DNA from: Flavobacteriaceae bacterium UJ101 | Lineage (GTDB): Bacteria > Bacteroidota > Bacteroidia > Flavobacteriales > UJ101 | Assembly: GCA_001880285.1 (NCBI GenBank) | Contig: CP016269.1 | Location: forward strand, 1,250,501 to 1,314,500 | Length of the DNA stretch: 64,000 nt | Direction: 5' to 3' | Shown: positions 1 through 8,101 of the stretch, one piece after another | Numbering within the stretch: the stretch's first letter is position 1 | How the letters are laid out: each line of letters begins with the position of its first letter | The notes under the pieces: model-generated | What the model saw: only the letters and a program-made list of their open reading frames with translations | Database searches by the model: none | What the model was told of the DNA's origin: nothing | Position numbers and translations under genes: made by a program

Positions 1-127
1 TACACTTATAAAATTTCGTAACTTATTGTTTTATAATATTATATCATATTGATTTTGTGTTAAAAATACACTTATTTCAAATTTTAAAAAAAGTTCAAAA
101 ACGTTCTAATAGCGCATAAAAAAGCCA

Positions 128-135
128 TACATTTG
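128..135 (+). promoter_or_regulatory. Putative -7 promoter element of pckA
   Basis: TACATTTG matches the Bacteroidota -7 consensus TAnnTTTG. It lies 29 nt upstream of the pckA ATG. The -33 region at 103-106 reads GTTC rather than TTG, with a 21-nt spacer, so only the -7 element is convincing. Seen in sequence; activity is inferred. Confidence 0.45.
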
Positions 136-164
136 TTATAAATTTAATCATAAAAAAATTAAAA

Positions 165-1754
165 ATGAGTAAGGTTAATCTTGCAGATTATGGTATTGAG
201 AATGCTACAATCAAGTATCAATTAACTTCTGATGAATTACACCAAGAAGTAATGGATAAAAAAATGGGAGTTGAATCAAGTCAAGGTGCAATCGTTATTA
301 AAACAGGTGAATTTACGGGTCGTTCACCTAAAGACAGATTCATTGTAAAAGATTCTGTTACAGAAGATTCCATTTGGTGGGATGGAGAAATTAATCTTCC
401 TTTTGATTCTGATAAATTTGATGCTTTATATAAACGTGTTACAGAATATCTTTCTGGGAAAGAATTATATGTTCGTGATGCTTATGCTTGTGCGGATCCT
501 AAATATAAATTAAATATCCGTATTATAAATGAATACCCTTGGTCTAATATGTTTGTTTATAACATGTTCTTAAGACCTACGGAACAAGAATTAGAAAACT
601 TTACTCCTGAGTGGAAAATCATCAACGCTCCAGGGTTTATGGCTGATCCAACAATAGACGGTACACGCCAACATAATTTTGCTATTTTAAACTTTTCAAA
701 AAAAATTGCTTTAGTCGGAGGAACAGGTTATACTGGAGAAATGAAAAAAGGAATTTTTTCTGCTTTAAACTTTATTTTGCCAAAAGAACGAAACGTATTT
801 CCAATGCACTGTTCTGCTAATGTTGGAAAAGATGGGGACACTGCAATCTTTTTTGGACTATCAGGAACTGGAAAAACAACTTTATCTGCCGATCCAAATC
901 GCCATTTAATTGGAGATGATGAGCATGGTTGGACTTCTGAAAATGGTGTTTTCAATTTTGAAGGTGGATGTTATGCTAAAGTAATTGATATCTCAGCTGA
1001 AAGTGAACCTGATATTTATGCAGCTATTCGTAAAGGAGCTATTTTAGAAAATGTTGTTTTCAAAGGAAACACGAATGAAGTAGATTATGAAGATGCTTCT
1101 ATTACCCAAAATACACGAGTATCTTACCCTATCGATTTTATACCAAATATTCAAAAGCCTTCATTTGCTAAGAATCCTAAGAATATTTTCTTTTTAACTT
1201 ATGATGCCTTTGGAGTATTGCCTCCCATCTCAAAGTTAACACCAGGTCAAGCCGCATATCATTTTATTTCTGGTTACACTTCAAAAGTAGCAGGAACTGA
1301 AGCAGGTGTTAATGAACCTCAAACTACATTTTCTGCATGCTTTGGTGCTCCATTTATGCCTTTACATCCAGCAGAATATGGGGCTATGTTAAGTAAAAAG
1401 ATAGAAGAATCAGGTGTAAACGTTTGGTTATTAAATACAGGATTAGTTGGTGGAGCTTACGGTGTTGGTAAACGTATGAGTTTAAAACATACTCGTGCAT
1501 TAATTACAGCTGCTTTAGAAGGAAAATTAGAACAAGTGAATTTTGATACACATAGAGTATTTGGAGTTCAAATACCACAAGAATGTCCTGGAGTTCCTGA
1601 TGATGTTTTAAACCCAAGAAATACTTGGTCTGATAAAGATGCTTATGATGCTCAAGCTAACTCGTTAGCTTCTAAATTTGAAGAAAATTTCAAACAATTT
1701 GAGAGTAATGCTAATCAAGATATTTTAGCGGGAGCTCCTAAAGTTATGGTTTAA
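165..1754 (+). CDS. pckA: Phosphoenolpyruvate carboxykinase (ATP)
   Basis: Cytoplasmic PEP carboxykinase (ATP-dependent family), which converts oxaloacetate and ATP to phosphoenolpyruvate and CO2, the first committed step of gluconeogenesis. The 529-residue length is normal for the family. The phosphate-binding P-loop GLSGTGKTT lies at residues 231-239, followed by the metal-binding LIGDDEHGW segment. An N-terminal region with TGRSPKDRF (substrate binding) is also present. The ATG start follows an AT-rich leader with a TAnnTTTG element. The gene is followed by a strong intrinsic terminator, so it is probably transcribed alone. Nothing is missing or broken. Family assignment is firm. Confidence 0.97.
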   Translation: MSKVNLADYGIENATIKYQLTSDELHQEVMDKKMGVESSQGAIVIKTGEFTGRSPKDRFIVKDSVTEDSIWWDGEINLPFDSDKFDALYKRVTEYLSGKELYVRDAYACADPKYKLNIRIINEYPWSNMFVYNMFLRPTEQELENFTPEWKIINAPGFMADPTIDGTRQHNFAILNFSKKIALVGGTGYTGEMKKGIFSALNFILPKERNVFPMHCSANVGKDGDTAIFFGLSGTGKTTLSADPNRHLIGDDEHGWTSENGVFNFEGGCYAKVIDISAESEPDIYAAIRKGAILENVVFKGNTNEVDYEDASITQNTRVSYPIDFIPNIQKPSFAKNPKNIFFLTYDAFGVLPPISKLTPGQAAYHFISGYTSKVAGTEAGVNEPQTTFSACFGAPFMPLHPAEYGAMLSKKIEESGVNVWLLNTGLVGGAYGVGKRMSLKHTRALITAALEGKLEQVNFDTHRVFGVQIPQECPGVPDDVLNPRNTWSDKDAYDAQANSLASKFEENFKQFESNANQDILAGAPKVMV

Positions 1755-1773
1755 TCAATTTTTATTATCATAC

Positions 1774-1802
1774 AAAATCCCGATTTTTCATCGGGATTTT
1801 TT
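1774..1802 (+). terminator. Intrinsic terminator of pckA
   Basis: A 10-bp perfect stem (AAAATCCCGA at 1774-1783 with TCGGGATTTT at 1791-1800), a 7-nt loop, and a T-rich tail. It lies 20 nt after the pckA stop codon and ends just before nth. Confidence 0.9.
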
Positions 1803-1814
1803 ATTTTTGTTGCT

Positions 1815-2474
1815 ATGACCAAGCAAGAAAAAGTACAATTTGTAATTGATGAATTGGAAAAATTATATCCTGAAACTCCAATTCCTTTAGATCACTACTC
1901 ACCTTACACCCTTTTATTAGCTGTTTTAATGTCTGCTCAAACAACAGACAAAAAAGTAAATGAAGTAACACCTGCTCTTTTTCAAAAAGCAGATACTCCT
2001 CATCTTATGATTCAGCTAAGTTGGGAAGAAATAAAAGAATACATCAAACAAATTGGCTTGTCAACTACCAAAGCAAAAAACATTCGTAAACTTTCTGAAA
2101 TTTTAATTAATCAACATAATGGTAACGTTCCTCAAACTTATGAGGAATTAGAAGCATTACCTGGTGTTGGACATAAAACAGCTTCCGTTGTCATGAGTCA
2201 AGCTTTTGGATTTCCAGCTTTTCCTGTTGATACACATATACATCGTTTAATGTGGCGCTGGGGGCTATCAAATGGGAAGGATGTAAAACAGACTGAAAAA
2301 GATGCTAAACGCCTCTTCCCTGAAGTCTTATGGAATAAACTGCACCTTCAAATCATCTACTATGGAAGAGAATATTCTCCTGCAAGAAACATGAAATTAA
2401 ACATAGATTTTATAACACAAACAATTGGAAGAAAAGAAGTTATACTTGACCCTTCTAAGAAAATATCTGTTTAA
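1815..2474 (+). CDS. nth: Endonuclease III-type DNA glycosylase lacking Fe-S cysteines
   Basis: Base-excision repair DNA glycosylase/AP lyase of the HhH-GPD family that removes oxidised pyrimidines. The helix-hairpin-helix LPGVGHKTA (residues 115-123) carries the catalytic lysine K121, and FPVDTHIHR carries the catalytic aspartate D139; both match E. coli K120 and D138. The 219-residue length is near normal. The oddity is at the C-terminus: E. coli Nth has a C-x6-C-x2-C-x5-C [4Fe-4S] loop, while here the corresponding YYGREYSPARN region has none, and the whole protein contains no cysteine. The enzyme must therefore fold without the cluster. ATG start; a TATTTTTG at 1802-1809 could be its own promoter -7 element, just after the pckA terminator. 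Confidence 0.92.
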   Translation: MTKQEKVQFVIDELEKLYPETPIPLDHYSPYTLLLAVLMSAQTTDKKVNEVTPALFQKADTPHLMIQLSWEEIKEYIKQIGLSTTKAKNIRKLSEILINQHNGNVPQTYEELEALPGVGHKTASVVMSQAFGFPAFPVDTHIHRLMWRWGLSNGKDVKQTEKDAKRLFPEVLWNKLHLQIIYYGREYSPARNMKLNIDFITQTIGRKEVILDPSKKISV

Positions 2475-2536
2475 ATAGTGTACTAAGCCTATTATTTAAA
2501 ACGCTTCTTTGAAAGTAATTTCATAGAATTCTTCTA

Positions 2537-2544
2537 TACATTTG
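2537..2544 (+). promoter_or_regulatory. Putative -7 element of the barrel-protein gene
   Basis: TACATTTG matches TAnnTTTG 38 nt before the ATG at 2582. The nearest TTTG (2508-2511) is 25 nt upstream, longer than the usual spacer, so support is limited. Confidence 0.35.
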
Positions 2545-2581
2545 AATTGTTATTATATATGACAATTTAAATAAACACAAC

Positions 2582-3136
2582 ATGAAAAAATTTTTATTGA
2601 GTGCAGTTTTAGTAACTGCAGGGTTGTTCATTTTCGGACAAGAAAAAGGAGCTTACTTTCAAAAGGGTAAAAAATTTATTGGAGGTTCTCTTCAATTTGA
2701 AAGAGCAGAAGATTCTAATAAAGACAAAACAACAAGTACTAAACTAATTCCTCAATTTGGATATTTTATTAAAAATGATGTTGCCATCGGATTAGGTGCT
2801 GGCTATCAACGTACCGAAATGGAAGCTGTTAATTCTGACTTCAAAAAATATACTTTAGATCCTTTTATTAGAAAATATTGGATTCCAAGTCAAAGATTAG
2901 GGCTTTTTGCTCAAGCAGATGCTAGTTTGGGTTGGGGGAAAGAAGAAAATGATGGAACTACCTTTGTATGGGGAATTAATGTAAGACCTGGTGTAACATA
3001 CTTTTTCTCTGACAAAATTGCATTCGATAGTACTTTGGGAAGACTAGGTTATAATGATAATGGAAACGATGCTAGAGACTATGGCATTGGACTAAGTCTT
3101 GAAGATGTTACTTTAGGATTTAGGTTTTTCTTTTAA
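2582..3136 (+). CDS. Outer-membrane beta-barrel protein
   Basis: A 184-residue exported protein. Residues 1-19 form a signal peptide (MKKFLLSAVLVTAGLFIFG followed by QEK). The rest alternates hydrophobic and polar residues in short strands with glycine/aspartate turns and ends in a phenylalanine-rich terminal strand (FRFFF), the usual signature of a small outer-membrane barrel (porin-like OMP_b-brl type). No enzymatic motif is visible. It has its own putative promoter and a terminator behind it, so it is likely monocistronic. Function unknown; the barrel call rests on sequence pattern only. Confidence 0.75.
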   Translation: MKKFLLSAVLVTAGLFIFGQEKGAYFQKGKKFIGGSLQFERAEDSNKDKTTSTKLIPQFGYFIKNDVAIGLGAGYQRTEMEAVNSDFKKYTLDPFIRKYWIPSQRLGLFAQADASLGWGKEENDGTTFVWGINVRPGVTYFFSDKIAFDSTLGRLGYNDNGNDARDYGIGLSLEDVTLGFRFFF

Positions 3137-3161
3137 ATCATTTTGTTATTCGTTATTTATG

Positions 3162-3191
3162 CAGGAATGTATTTATGCATTCCTGTTTTTT
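3162..3191 (+). terminator. Intrinsic terminator
   Basis: An 8-bp stem (CAGGAATG at 3162-3169 with CATTCCTG at 3178-3185), an 8-nt loop, and a tail of six T residues then ATT. It closes the barrel-protein gene ending at 3136. Confidence 0.85.
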
Positions 3192-3245
3192 ATTCTTATC
3201 TTTATAAATACAACCACACTTTTATAAATTTTAATAAAACATTCA

Positions 3246-3977
3246 ATGAAAACGGTTATTTACTTAATCTTTATAGGTTTAATTTCGATAAACCTAACAG
3301 GCCAACTAAACGATTCATTAAAATTATTAGGTCCTAAATATACTTTTTTCAGACACAACGTCATCATGTTTAATGAATACTTGGATATCAATGAAAAAGG
3401 GTATAATACTACCCAAATACGTTATAAAACACCGATAGGTAAAGGACATTGGAATGTAAGAGTAGATGTTCCTGTCGTTTCTGATGAATCTTCAGGAAAA
3501 AATGGGTTGGGAGACCTTTATGCTTCAGTTGCTTATATTCCATATATGACCAAAAAAATTGGTTACTGGATACGAGGTCGTGTTTTTGCCCCAACTGCTT
3601 CTTCAAGTGGATTAGGATATGGAAAATGGTTGTTTTCTCCTACCGTAGGTATTGGTAAAACCTTTAGCAAAAATTTCACATATTTGCTAAGTTACGAACA
3701 CCGATTTAGTTTTGCCGGTCAATCTGATCGAAGTGATTATCATAGGGGAATTATTGATACTTCTTTAATTTTTAGTCCTAAAAATTTTTGGTTTTCTTTT
3801 AATCCTAATCTATTTTTTGATTATGAAAACAATGTTCGAACATCGGCTTTTGCAGCTTTTGAAATTGGTAGACAACTCTCTACTGGATTTGATTTTTATA
3901 TTCGCCCTAGTTTTGGTATTGGTGATTACAGACCATATAATACTGGGTTTGAGTTTGGATTAGTAACCACATGGTAA
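3246..3977 (+). CDS. Exported beta-barrel-like protein of unknown function
   Basis: A 243-residue protein with an N-terminal signal peptide (about residues 1-19, ending ISINLTG before QLND). The mature part is rich in aromatic residues and glycine, with repeated short amphipathic strands (for example GDLYASVAYIPYMTK, YLLSYEHRFSFAG, FDFYIRPSFGIG) and a C-terminal strand ending in TTW. This is typical of an outer-membrane channel of the transporter-like kind found in Bacteroidota. I do not recognise a named family. It sits between two terminator/promoter boundaries and looks monocistronic. An outer-membrane location is inferred. Confidence 0.65.
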   Translation: MKTVIYLIFIGLISINLTGQLNDSLKLLGPKYTFFRHNVIMFNEYLDINEKGYNTTQIRYKTPIGKGHWNVRVDVPVVSDESSGKNGLGDLYASVAYIPYMTKKIGYWIRGRVFAPTASSSGLGYGKWLFSPTVGIGKTFSKNFTYLLSYEHRFSFAGQSDRSDYHRGIIDTSLIFSPKNFWFSFNPNLFFDYENNVRTSAFAAFEIGRQLSTGFDFYIRPSFGIGDYRPYNTGFEFGLVTTW

Positions 3978-4010
3978 AATCAATCATTTCTCCTTCTTAA
4001 CATTTTTTAG

Positions 4011-4018
4011 TATCTTTG
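4011..4018 (+). promoter_or_regulatory. Putative -7 element for GHMP kinase-UbiA unit
   Basis: TATCTTTG is a perfect TAnnTTTG match, 24 nt upstream of the chosen ATG at 4043. The predicted transcript start (about 4024) lies after the out-of-frame ATG at 4021, consistent with the downstream start. Confidence 0.5.
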
Positions 4019-4042
4019 CCATGTTAACATTAACAAAAATGT

Positions 4043-4966
4043 ATGCGAAATCCATTATTTTACGCTAAAGTTTTATTATTTGGAGAATACGGAATTATTG
4101 AAAATTCTAAAGGATTAACTATTCCACTTAATTTTTATAAAGGAACTTTAAAGTATGATAAAACCAATCAAAATGCCATTACTTCAAATGGTTATTTGGT
4201 AGATTTTGCAAGTTATTTAAATCAATTACAAAAAGAGCCTTCTTTTCCCAAATTTAACCTTACACAATTACATCAAGATTTGGAAAAAGGAATGTTTTTC
4301 GATTCTGATATTCCTCAAGGATATGGAGTTGGGAGTTCAGGAGCATTAGTTGCTGCGATCTACGATCAATATGTTATAAATAAAATCGATATTGAGAATA
4401 TTAATAAAGAAGAAATCAAACAATTAAAGCATATTTTTTCTAAAATGGAAAGTCATTTTCACGGAACAAGTTCTGGAATTGATCCTTTAATATGCTATTT
4501 GAATATTCCTTTATTAATTAATTCTAAAGATGATATTTCCACTATTGGTATTCCTAAAAGTAATGGAAAAGGAGCTGTTTTCTTATTAAATTCTGGAACT
4601 CCTGGAGAAACTGAACCAATGGTTAACATTTTCTTTGAAAAATTAAAAAATCAAGGGTTTCGCAAAACATTAAAACAAGAGTTTATAAAGTATAATGATG
4701 CTTGTATAGATGCATTTGTCAAAGGAGATAAACAACCTTTATTTAATAATTTAAAAGCATTATCTAGTTGGGCATTGATTCACTTTAGACCTATGATTCC
4801 TAAATCTATTTTAAAATTATGGGAACAAGGTTTGGAAACCAATTCCTATTATTTAAAGCTTTGTGGCTCTGGAGGAGGAGGTTATATATTAGGTTTTGCA
4901 GAGGATTATGAAAAGGCACAATCTTTATTAAAAAATTACCATCCAGAAATTGTCTATAGATTCTAA
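4043..4966 (+). CDS. GHMP-family kinase, probable mevalonate kinase
   Basis: Cytoplasmic small-molecule kinase of the GHMP superfamily (galactokinase, homoserine, mevalonate and phosphomevalonate kinases). The ATP-binding motif is PQGYGVGSSGALVAA at residues 91-105, and the third GHMP motif is LKLCGSGGGGY near residue 272. An N-terminal FGEYGII segment matches the substrate-side motif 1. The 307-residue length fits mevalonate kinase. The next gene, 11 nt on, is a UbiA prenyltransferase, which supports an isoprenoid role: Flavobacteria make isopentenyl diphosphate by the mevalonate pathway. The exact substrate (mevalonate or phosphomevalonate) cannot be fixed from sequence alone. Confidence 0.8.
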   Translation: MRNPLFYAKVLLFGEYGIIENSKGLTIPLNFYKGTLKYDKTNQNAITSNGYLVDFASYLNQLQKEPSFPKFNLTQLHQDLEKGMFFDSDIPQGYGVGSSGALVAAIYDQYVINKIDIENINKEEIKQLKHIFSKMESHFHGTSSGIDPLICYLNIPLLINSKDDISTIGIPKSNGKGAVFLLNSGTPGETEPMVNIFFEKLKNQGFRKTLKQEFIKYNDACIDAFVKGDKQPLFNNLKALSSWALIHFRPMIPKSILKLWEQGLETNSYYLKLCGSGGGGYILGFAEDYEKAQSLLKNYHPEIVYRF

Positions 4967-4977
4967 AACTGCTTATT

Positions 4978-5847
4978 TTGAGCTTTCCAAAACATATTCG
5001 TACTGCGATTAGTTTTATATCCAATGTTCGTTCATATAATATTACTGCTGTTTTTATTGCTCAATACTTATCAGCCCTTTTTATTTTTTCTAAAAACCCT
5101 ATTTTAACAACTTTAAAAGACTGGAATCTTCATTTTTTAGTTTTTGCAACAACTTTTAGTATTGCTGCAGGATATTTAATTAATAATTTTTATGATCAGG
5201 AACGTGATCGAATTAACAATCCTCTACGAACCCAACTAAACAAAGAAATTTCAACTGAGTTTCAACTTGTTAGTTATATATTTTTCAATTTTATTGGATT
5301 GACTCTTGCTGCACTGATCTCAGGTCGTGCTGTATTATTCTATATTTTCTATCAATTACTCATCTGGTTATATTCACACAAGCTAAATAAAATATTGTTT
5401 ATCAATAATTTATCCTATTCCATTTTATCTATATTCCCTGTTTTTGCTATATTTTTATATTATAAAAATTTTCAAACTTACCTTTTCATCCATGCGGGTT
5501 TTTTATTTTCCATTTTACTCATTTCTGATATTATCAAAGATTTACGTTCTGAAAAAGGTGATCTTATATTCAATTATAAAACATTACCCAATACTATAGG
5601 AGAAAAGAATACTAAAATCATTGTAACATTATTATCTTTTTTAAACCTATTTTTTTCTGTATGGATTTTATTGTATGAGAACATCGGGTATATGAAATAT
5701 TATTTTTATGCTAATATTTTTCTAATCATCTTAGCCATACTCTACCTCTACAAAGCAAAAAATCAGCAAGAATACTTCATTTCTCATCAAATTTTTAAAG
5801 GAATCATTATTTTAGGTATACTTTCTATTGTCTTGATCAAAATTTAA
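4978..5847 (+). CDS. UbiA-family prenyltransferase
   Basis: A 289-residue integral membrane protein with about eight hydrophobic segments. It carries the two aspartate-rich prenyl-diphosphate binding motifs of the UbiA family: NNFYDQERDRINNP (about residues 69-82) and SDIIKDLRSEKGD (about 182-194). Related Bacteroidota genes are annotated geranylgeranylglycerol-phosphate geranylgeranyltransferase. The true acceptor (polar lipid head, quinone ring or other) is not visible in the sequence. It starts with TTG at 4978, because no ATG lies before the first membrane segment; it is 11 nt downstream of the GHMP kinase, so the two probably form an operon. Confidence 0.85.
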   Translation: MSFPKHIRTAISFISNVRSYNITAVFIAQYLSALFIFSKNPILTTLKDWNLHFLVFATTFSIAAGYLINNFYDQERDRINNPLRTQLNKEISTEFQLVSYIFFNFIGLTLAALISGRAVLFYIFYQLLIWLYSHKLNKILFINNLSYSILSIFPVFAIFLYYKNFQTYLFIHAGFLFSILLISDIIKDLRSEKGDLIFNYKTLPNTIGEKNTKIIVTLLSFLNLFFSVWILLYENIGYMKYYFYANIFLIILAILYLYKAKNQQEYFISHQIFKGIIILGILSIVLIKI

Positions 5848-5851
5848 GTTT

Positions 5852-5859
5852 TACCTTTG
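5852..5859 (+). promoter_or_regulatory. Putative -7 element of the pseudouridine synthase gene
   Basis: TACCTTTG matches TAnnTTTG, 16 nt before the ATG at 5876. TTG at 5828-5830 gives a 21-nt spacer and TTG at 5833-5835 a 16-nt spacer. It overlaps the end of the UbiA gene region. Confidence 0.5.
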
Positions 5860-5875
5860 CAAAAAATAATACACA

Positions 5876-6721
5876 ATGGACAGAAGACCTTCTTCAAGAA
5901 AAAATGTTAAGAAAAAAGATGCTCCTAATAAAAATGAATCATTTAAAGGAAGCTTTAAACCGAAGAAAAGATTTATCCCTAAGAAAAAGAAAAATCAAGA
6001 AGGATCTGATGAAGGAGGTGTACGTCTAAATAAATATATTGCTCGTGCTGGACTAGCCTCTAGGCGGGAAGCTGATGAATTAATCAAAACAGGTATTGTA
6101 CAAGTTAACGGGAAGGTAGTTCAGGAAATGGGTTACAAAGTTCAACCTACTGATGTTGTTCGTTTTGATGGAAGAGAAATTAAAGCCGAAAAGAAGGTTT
6201 ACGTACTCTTAAACAAACCTAAAGGATTCATTACAACAACTCAAGATGAAAAGGGACGTAAAACTGTTATGGATTTAGTTTCAAATGCTTCTCCTTATCG
6301 CATTTATCCAGTAGGAAGATTAGATCGCCCTACAACGGGTGTTTTATTATTAACCAATGACGGGGATATGGCTAAAAAGCTAACACATCCCAAACATAAT
6401 GTAAAAAAGATCTACCATGTTACATTAGATAAAAACCTCTCTAAAGGAGATTTTCATAGTGTTTTAGAAGGTATTGAGCTAGATGAAGGTATTGCCATGG
6501 TTGATAAAATATCATACATCGATGGAAAAAAGAAAAATGAAATTGGTTTAGAAATTCACATAGGTTGGAATCGGGTAATTCGTAGAATTTTCGCAGAAAT
6601 AGGCTATGAAGTAATTAAATTAGACCGTGTATATTTTGCTGGATTAACTAAAAAAGGCGTAAAACGTGGCCATTGGAAAATTTTAACTGAGCAAGAAATT
6701 AATTATTTAAAGATGCTATAA
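5876..6721 (+). CDS. rRNA pseudouridine synthase, RsuA/RluB family
   Basis: Isomerises a uridine in rRNA to pseudouridine. Residues 1-45 are a lysine/arginine-rich tail, likely for RNA binding. An S4 RNA-binding domain follows at about 48-95 (VRLNKYIARAGLASRREADE). The catalytic domain has the RsuA/RluB/RluE/RluF signature GRLDRPTTGVL with catalytic aspartate D150. The 281-residue length with S4 domain is closest to RluB, which modifies 23S rRNA near position 2605, but RluF or RsuA specificity cannot be excluded. It is followed by a bidirectional terminator shared with the convergent histidine kinase gene. Confidence 0.9.
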   Translation: MDRRPSSRKNVKKKDAPNKNESFKGSFKPKKRFIPKKKKNQEGSDEGGVRLNKYIARAGLASRREADELIKTGIVQVNGKVVQEMGYKVQPTDVVRFDGREIKAEKKVYVLLNKPKGFITTTQDEKGRKTVMDLVSNASPYRIYPVGRLDRPTTGVLLLTNDGDMAKKLTHPKHNVKKIYHVTLDKNLSKGDFHSVLEGIELDEGIAMVDKISYIDGKKKNEIGLEIHIGWNRVIRRIFAEIGYEVIKLDRVYFAGLTKKGVKRGHWKILTEQEINYLKML

Positions 6722-6740
6722 ATAACTTTTTATATAAATT

Positions 6741-6775
6741 AAAGCCTTATCTAGAAAATATAGATAAGGCTTTTT
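6741..6775. terminator. Bidirectional intrinsic terminator
   Basis: A 13-bp perfect stem (AAAGCCTTATCTA at 6741-6753 with TAGATAAGGCTTT at 6761-6773) with a 7-nt loop between convergent genes. The T run serves the plus-strand gene and the A run on the other side can serve the minus-strand kinase. Confidence 0.9.
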
Positions 6776-6792
6776 AATATTACTAAATTACT

Positions 6793-7962
6793 TTATAACT
6801 CCACTTTATTAAAATAAAAAGTATAATGTGTGCCTTTTCCTTTTTCTGATTTCAACAGTATTTTAATACCATGAATATCTGCTATTTTTTTTACGATATA
6901 TAAGCCTAAACCCATACCTTCTTTTTGATTTGTCTTCTTTTTGTTTTCAATAAAAAATGGATCAAATACTTTTACTGTATTCGCAATACCTACACCATTA
7001 TCTTGAATTGAAACTTCATATTCTCCTTTTATTTCTTTGACCACTATTTTTATGATTGACTTTATTTCTTTTTTTGAATATTTAATAGCATTTTCAATTA
7101 TATTCTGAAAAAAAGAAACTAATAAAGTCTCATTTCCTAGGATATAAAATTGTTCATCACAATCAATCATTATTTCTACATCATTATCTAGAATATTTTT
7201 ATACAAATTATCCATCACTTGTTTCAATAAGCAAGAAAAATGAATTTTTGTGGATGTTTTACCCATATCAGATTTTTGAATTTCAAGTAATCCAGATATA
7301 ATATTCACCACATTATCAGATAAATTCTCAATTAAATCAACATTTTTTAATCCTTCTACGGTTAAGTTTTCATCTTCTTTAATAAAATTAGCTACATTCT
7401 TTATCGAACGCACTGGGCTTTTTAAATCATGTGCTACTATATAATGTAGCAATTCCATTTTTTCAATATAATATGCTAATTTCAAATTATATATTTCAAC
7501 TTCTATTTGCTTTGCTATTATAAGGGATAGTTTTTCTAATTTAATTTTTTGTTGTTTTGAAAACTTTATTTTTTCATGATGAAAAATAGAAAGTGTTCCT
7601 AAATTATATTGATCTCTCACTCTTATAGGTGTAGAAGCAAAAAAATTAAAATTATATTTCTTGAATAAAATTGATTCATGGTAATTATATGAAGTTTCCT
7701 TATTTACATCATCAATTGTAATTAATTTATCATTAGAAATAACAGAATTACATAAACTAGGATATCGTGGAACTTCCGTTAAATCTATCCCTATTTTTGA
7801 TTTAAATAAGACTTCATCTTCATCTACTATAGAAATTACAACGCATGAAACTCCATATATTTTTTGAATTACTTCAGCTAATAAATCAAAACTTCCATCA
7901 TTAAAAACACTTAATCTAGTATATTTTTTTAAAAAACTTAATCTTTCTTCTTCTTTCTTCAT
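6793..7962 (-). CDS. Cytoplasmic GAF-domain sensor histidine kinase
   Basis: A 389-residue two-component sensor kinase without transmembrane segments. A GAF-type sensor domain spans about residues 17-155. The HisKA dimerisation domain has the phosphorylated histidine in YIVAHDLKSP (H178). The HATPase domain shows the N box at N291 (IIENAIKYS), G1 as DNGVGI at 321-326 and G2 as GMGLGLYIVKK at 349-359. The family autophosphorylates and passes phosphate to a response regulator, but none is encoded nearby, so it is an orphan kinase. The ligand is unknown. Monocistronic, convergent with the pseudouridine synthase gene. Confidence 0.9.
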   Translation of the reverse strand: MKKEEERLSFLKKYTRLSVFNDGSFDLLAEVIQKIYGVSCVVISIVDEDEVLFKSKIGIDLTEVPRYPSLCNSVISNDKLITIDDVNKETSYNYHESILFKKYNFNFFASTPIRVRDQYNLGTLSIFHHEKIKFSKQQKIKLEKLSLIIAKQIEVEIYNLKLAYYIEKMELLHYIVAHDLKSPVRSIKNVANFIKEDENLTVEGLKNVDLIENLSDNVVNIISGLLEIQKSDMGKTSTKIHFSCLLKQVMDNLYKNILDNDVEIMIDCDEQFYILGNETLLVSFFQNIIENAIKYSKKEIKSIIKIVVKEIKGEYEVSIQDNGVGIANTVKVFDPFFIENKKKTNQKEGMGLGLYIVKKIADIHGIKILLKSEKGKGTHYTFYFNKVEL

Positions 7963-8048
7963 AAATTATAAACCCCTATTTTTTAAACAATTAAAGTTTT
8001 TTTTCATTAAATATACTCTATTTTTTAATTCCCCAAAAAAGTTTCAAT

Positions 8049-8075
8049 AAAAAACCACTCCTATTAGGAGTGGTT
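8049..8075 (-). terminator. Terminator of the ilv-leu operon
   Basis: On the minus strand an 11-bp stem (8053-8063 with 8065-8075, closing on a very tight loop) is followed by six T residues (8049-8054 read as A on the plus strand). It lies 27 nt after the leuB stop and marks the operon end. Confidence 0.85.
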
Positions 8076-8101
8076 CATACAACTTTTTTCAAATAACTAT
8101 A

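Noticed and set aside
3143-3337. 64-codon plus-strand ORF after the barrel gene
   Set aside because: It contains the intrinsic terminator at 3162-3191 and overlaps the next gene's signal peptide; composition is not protein-like.
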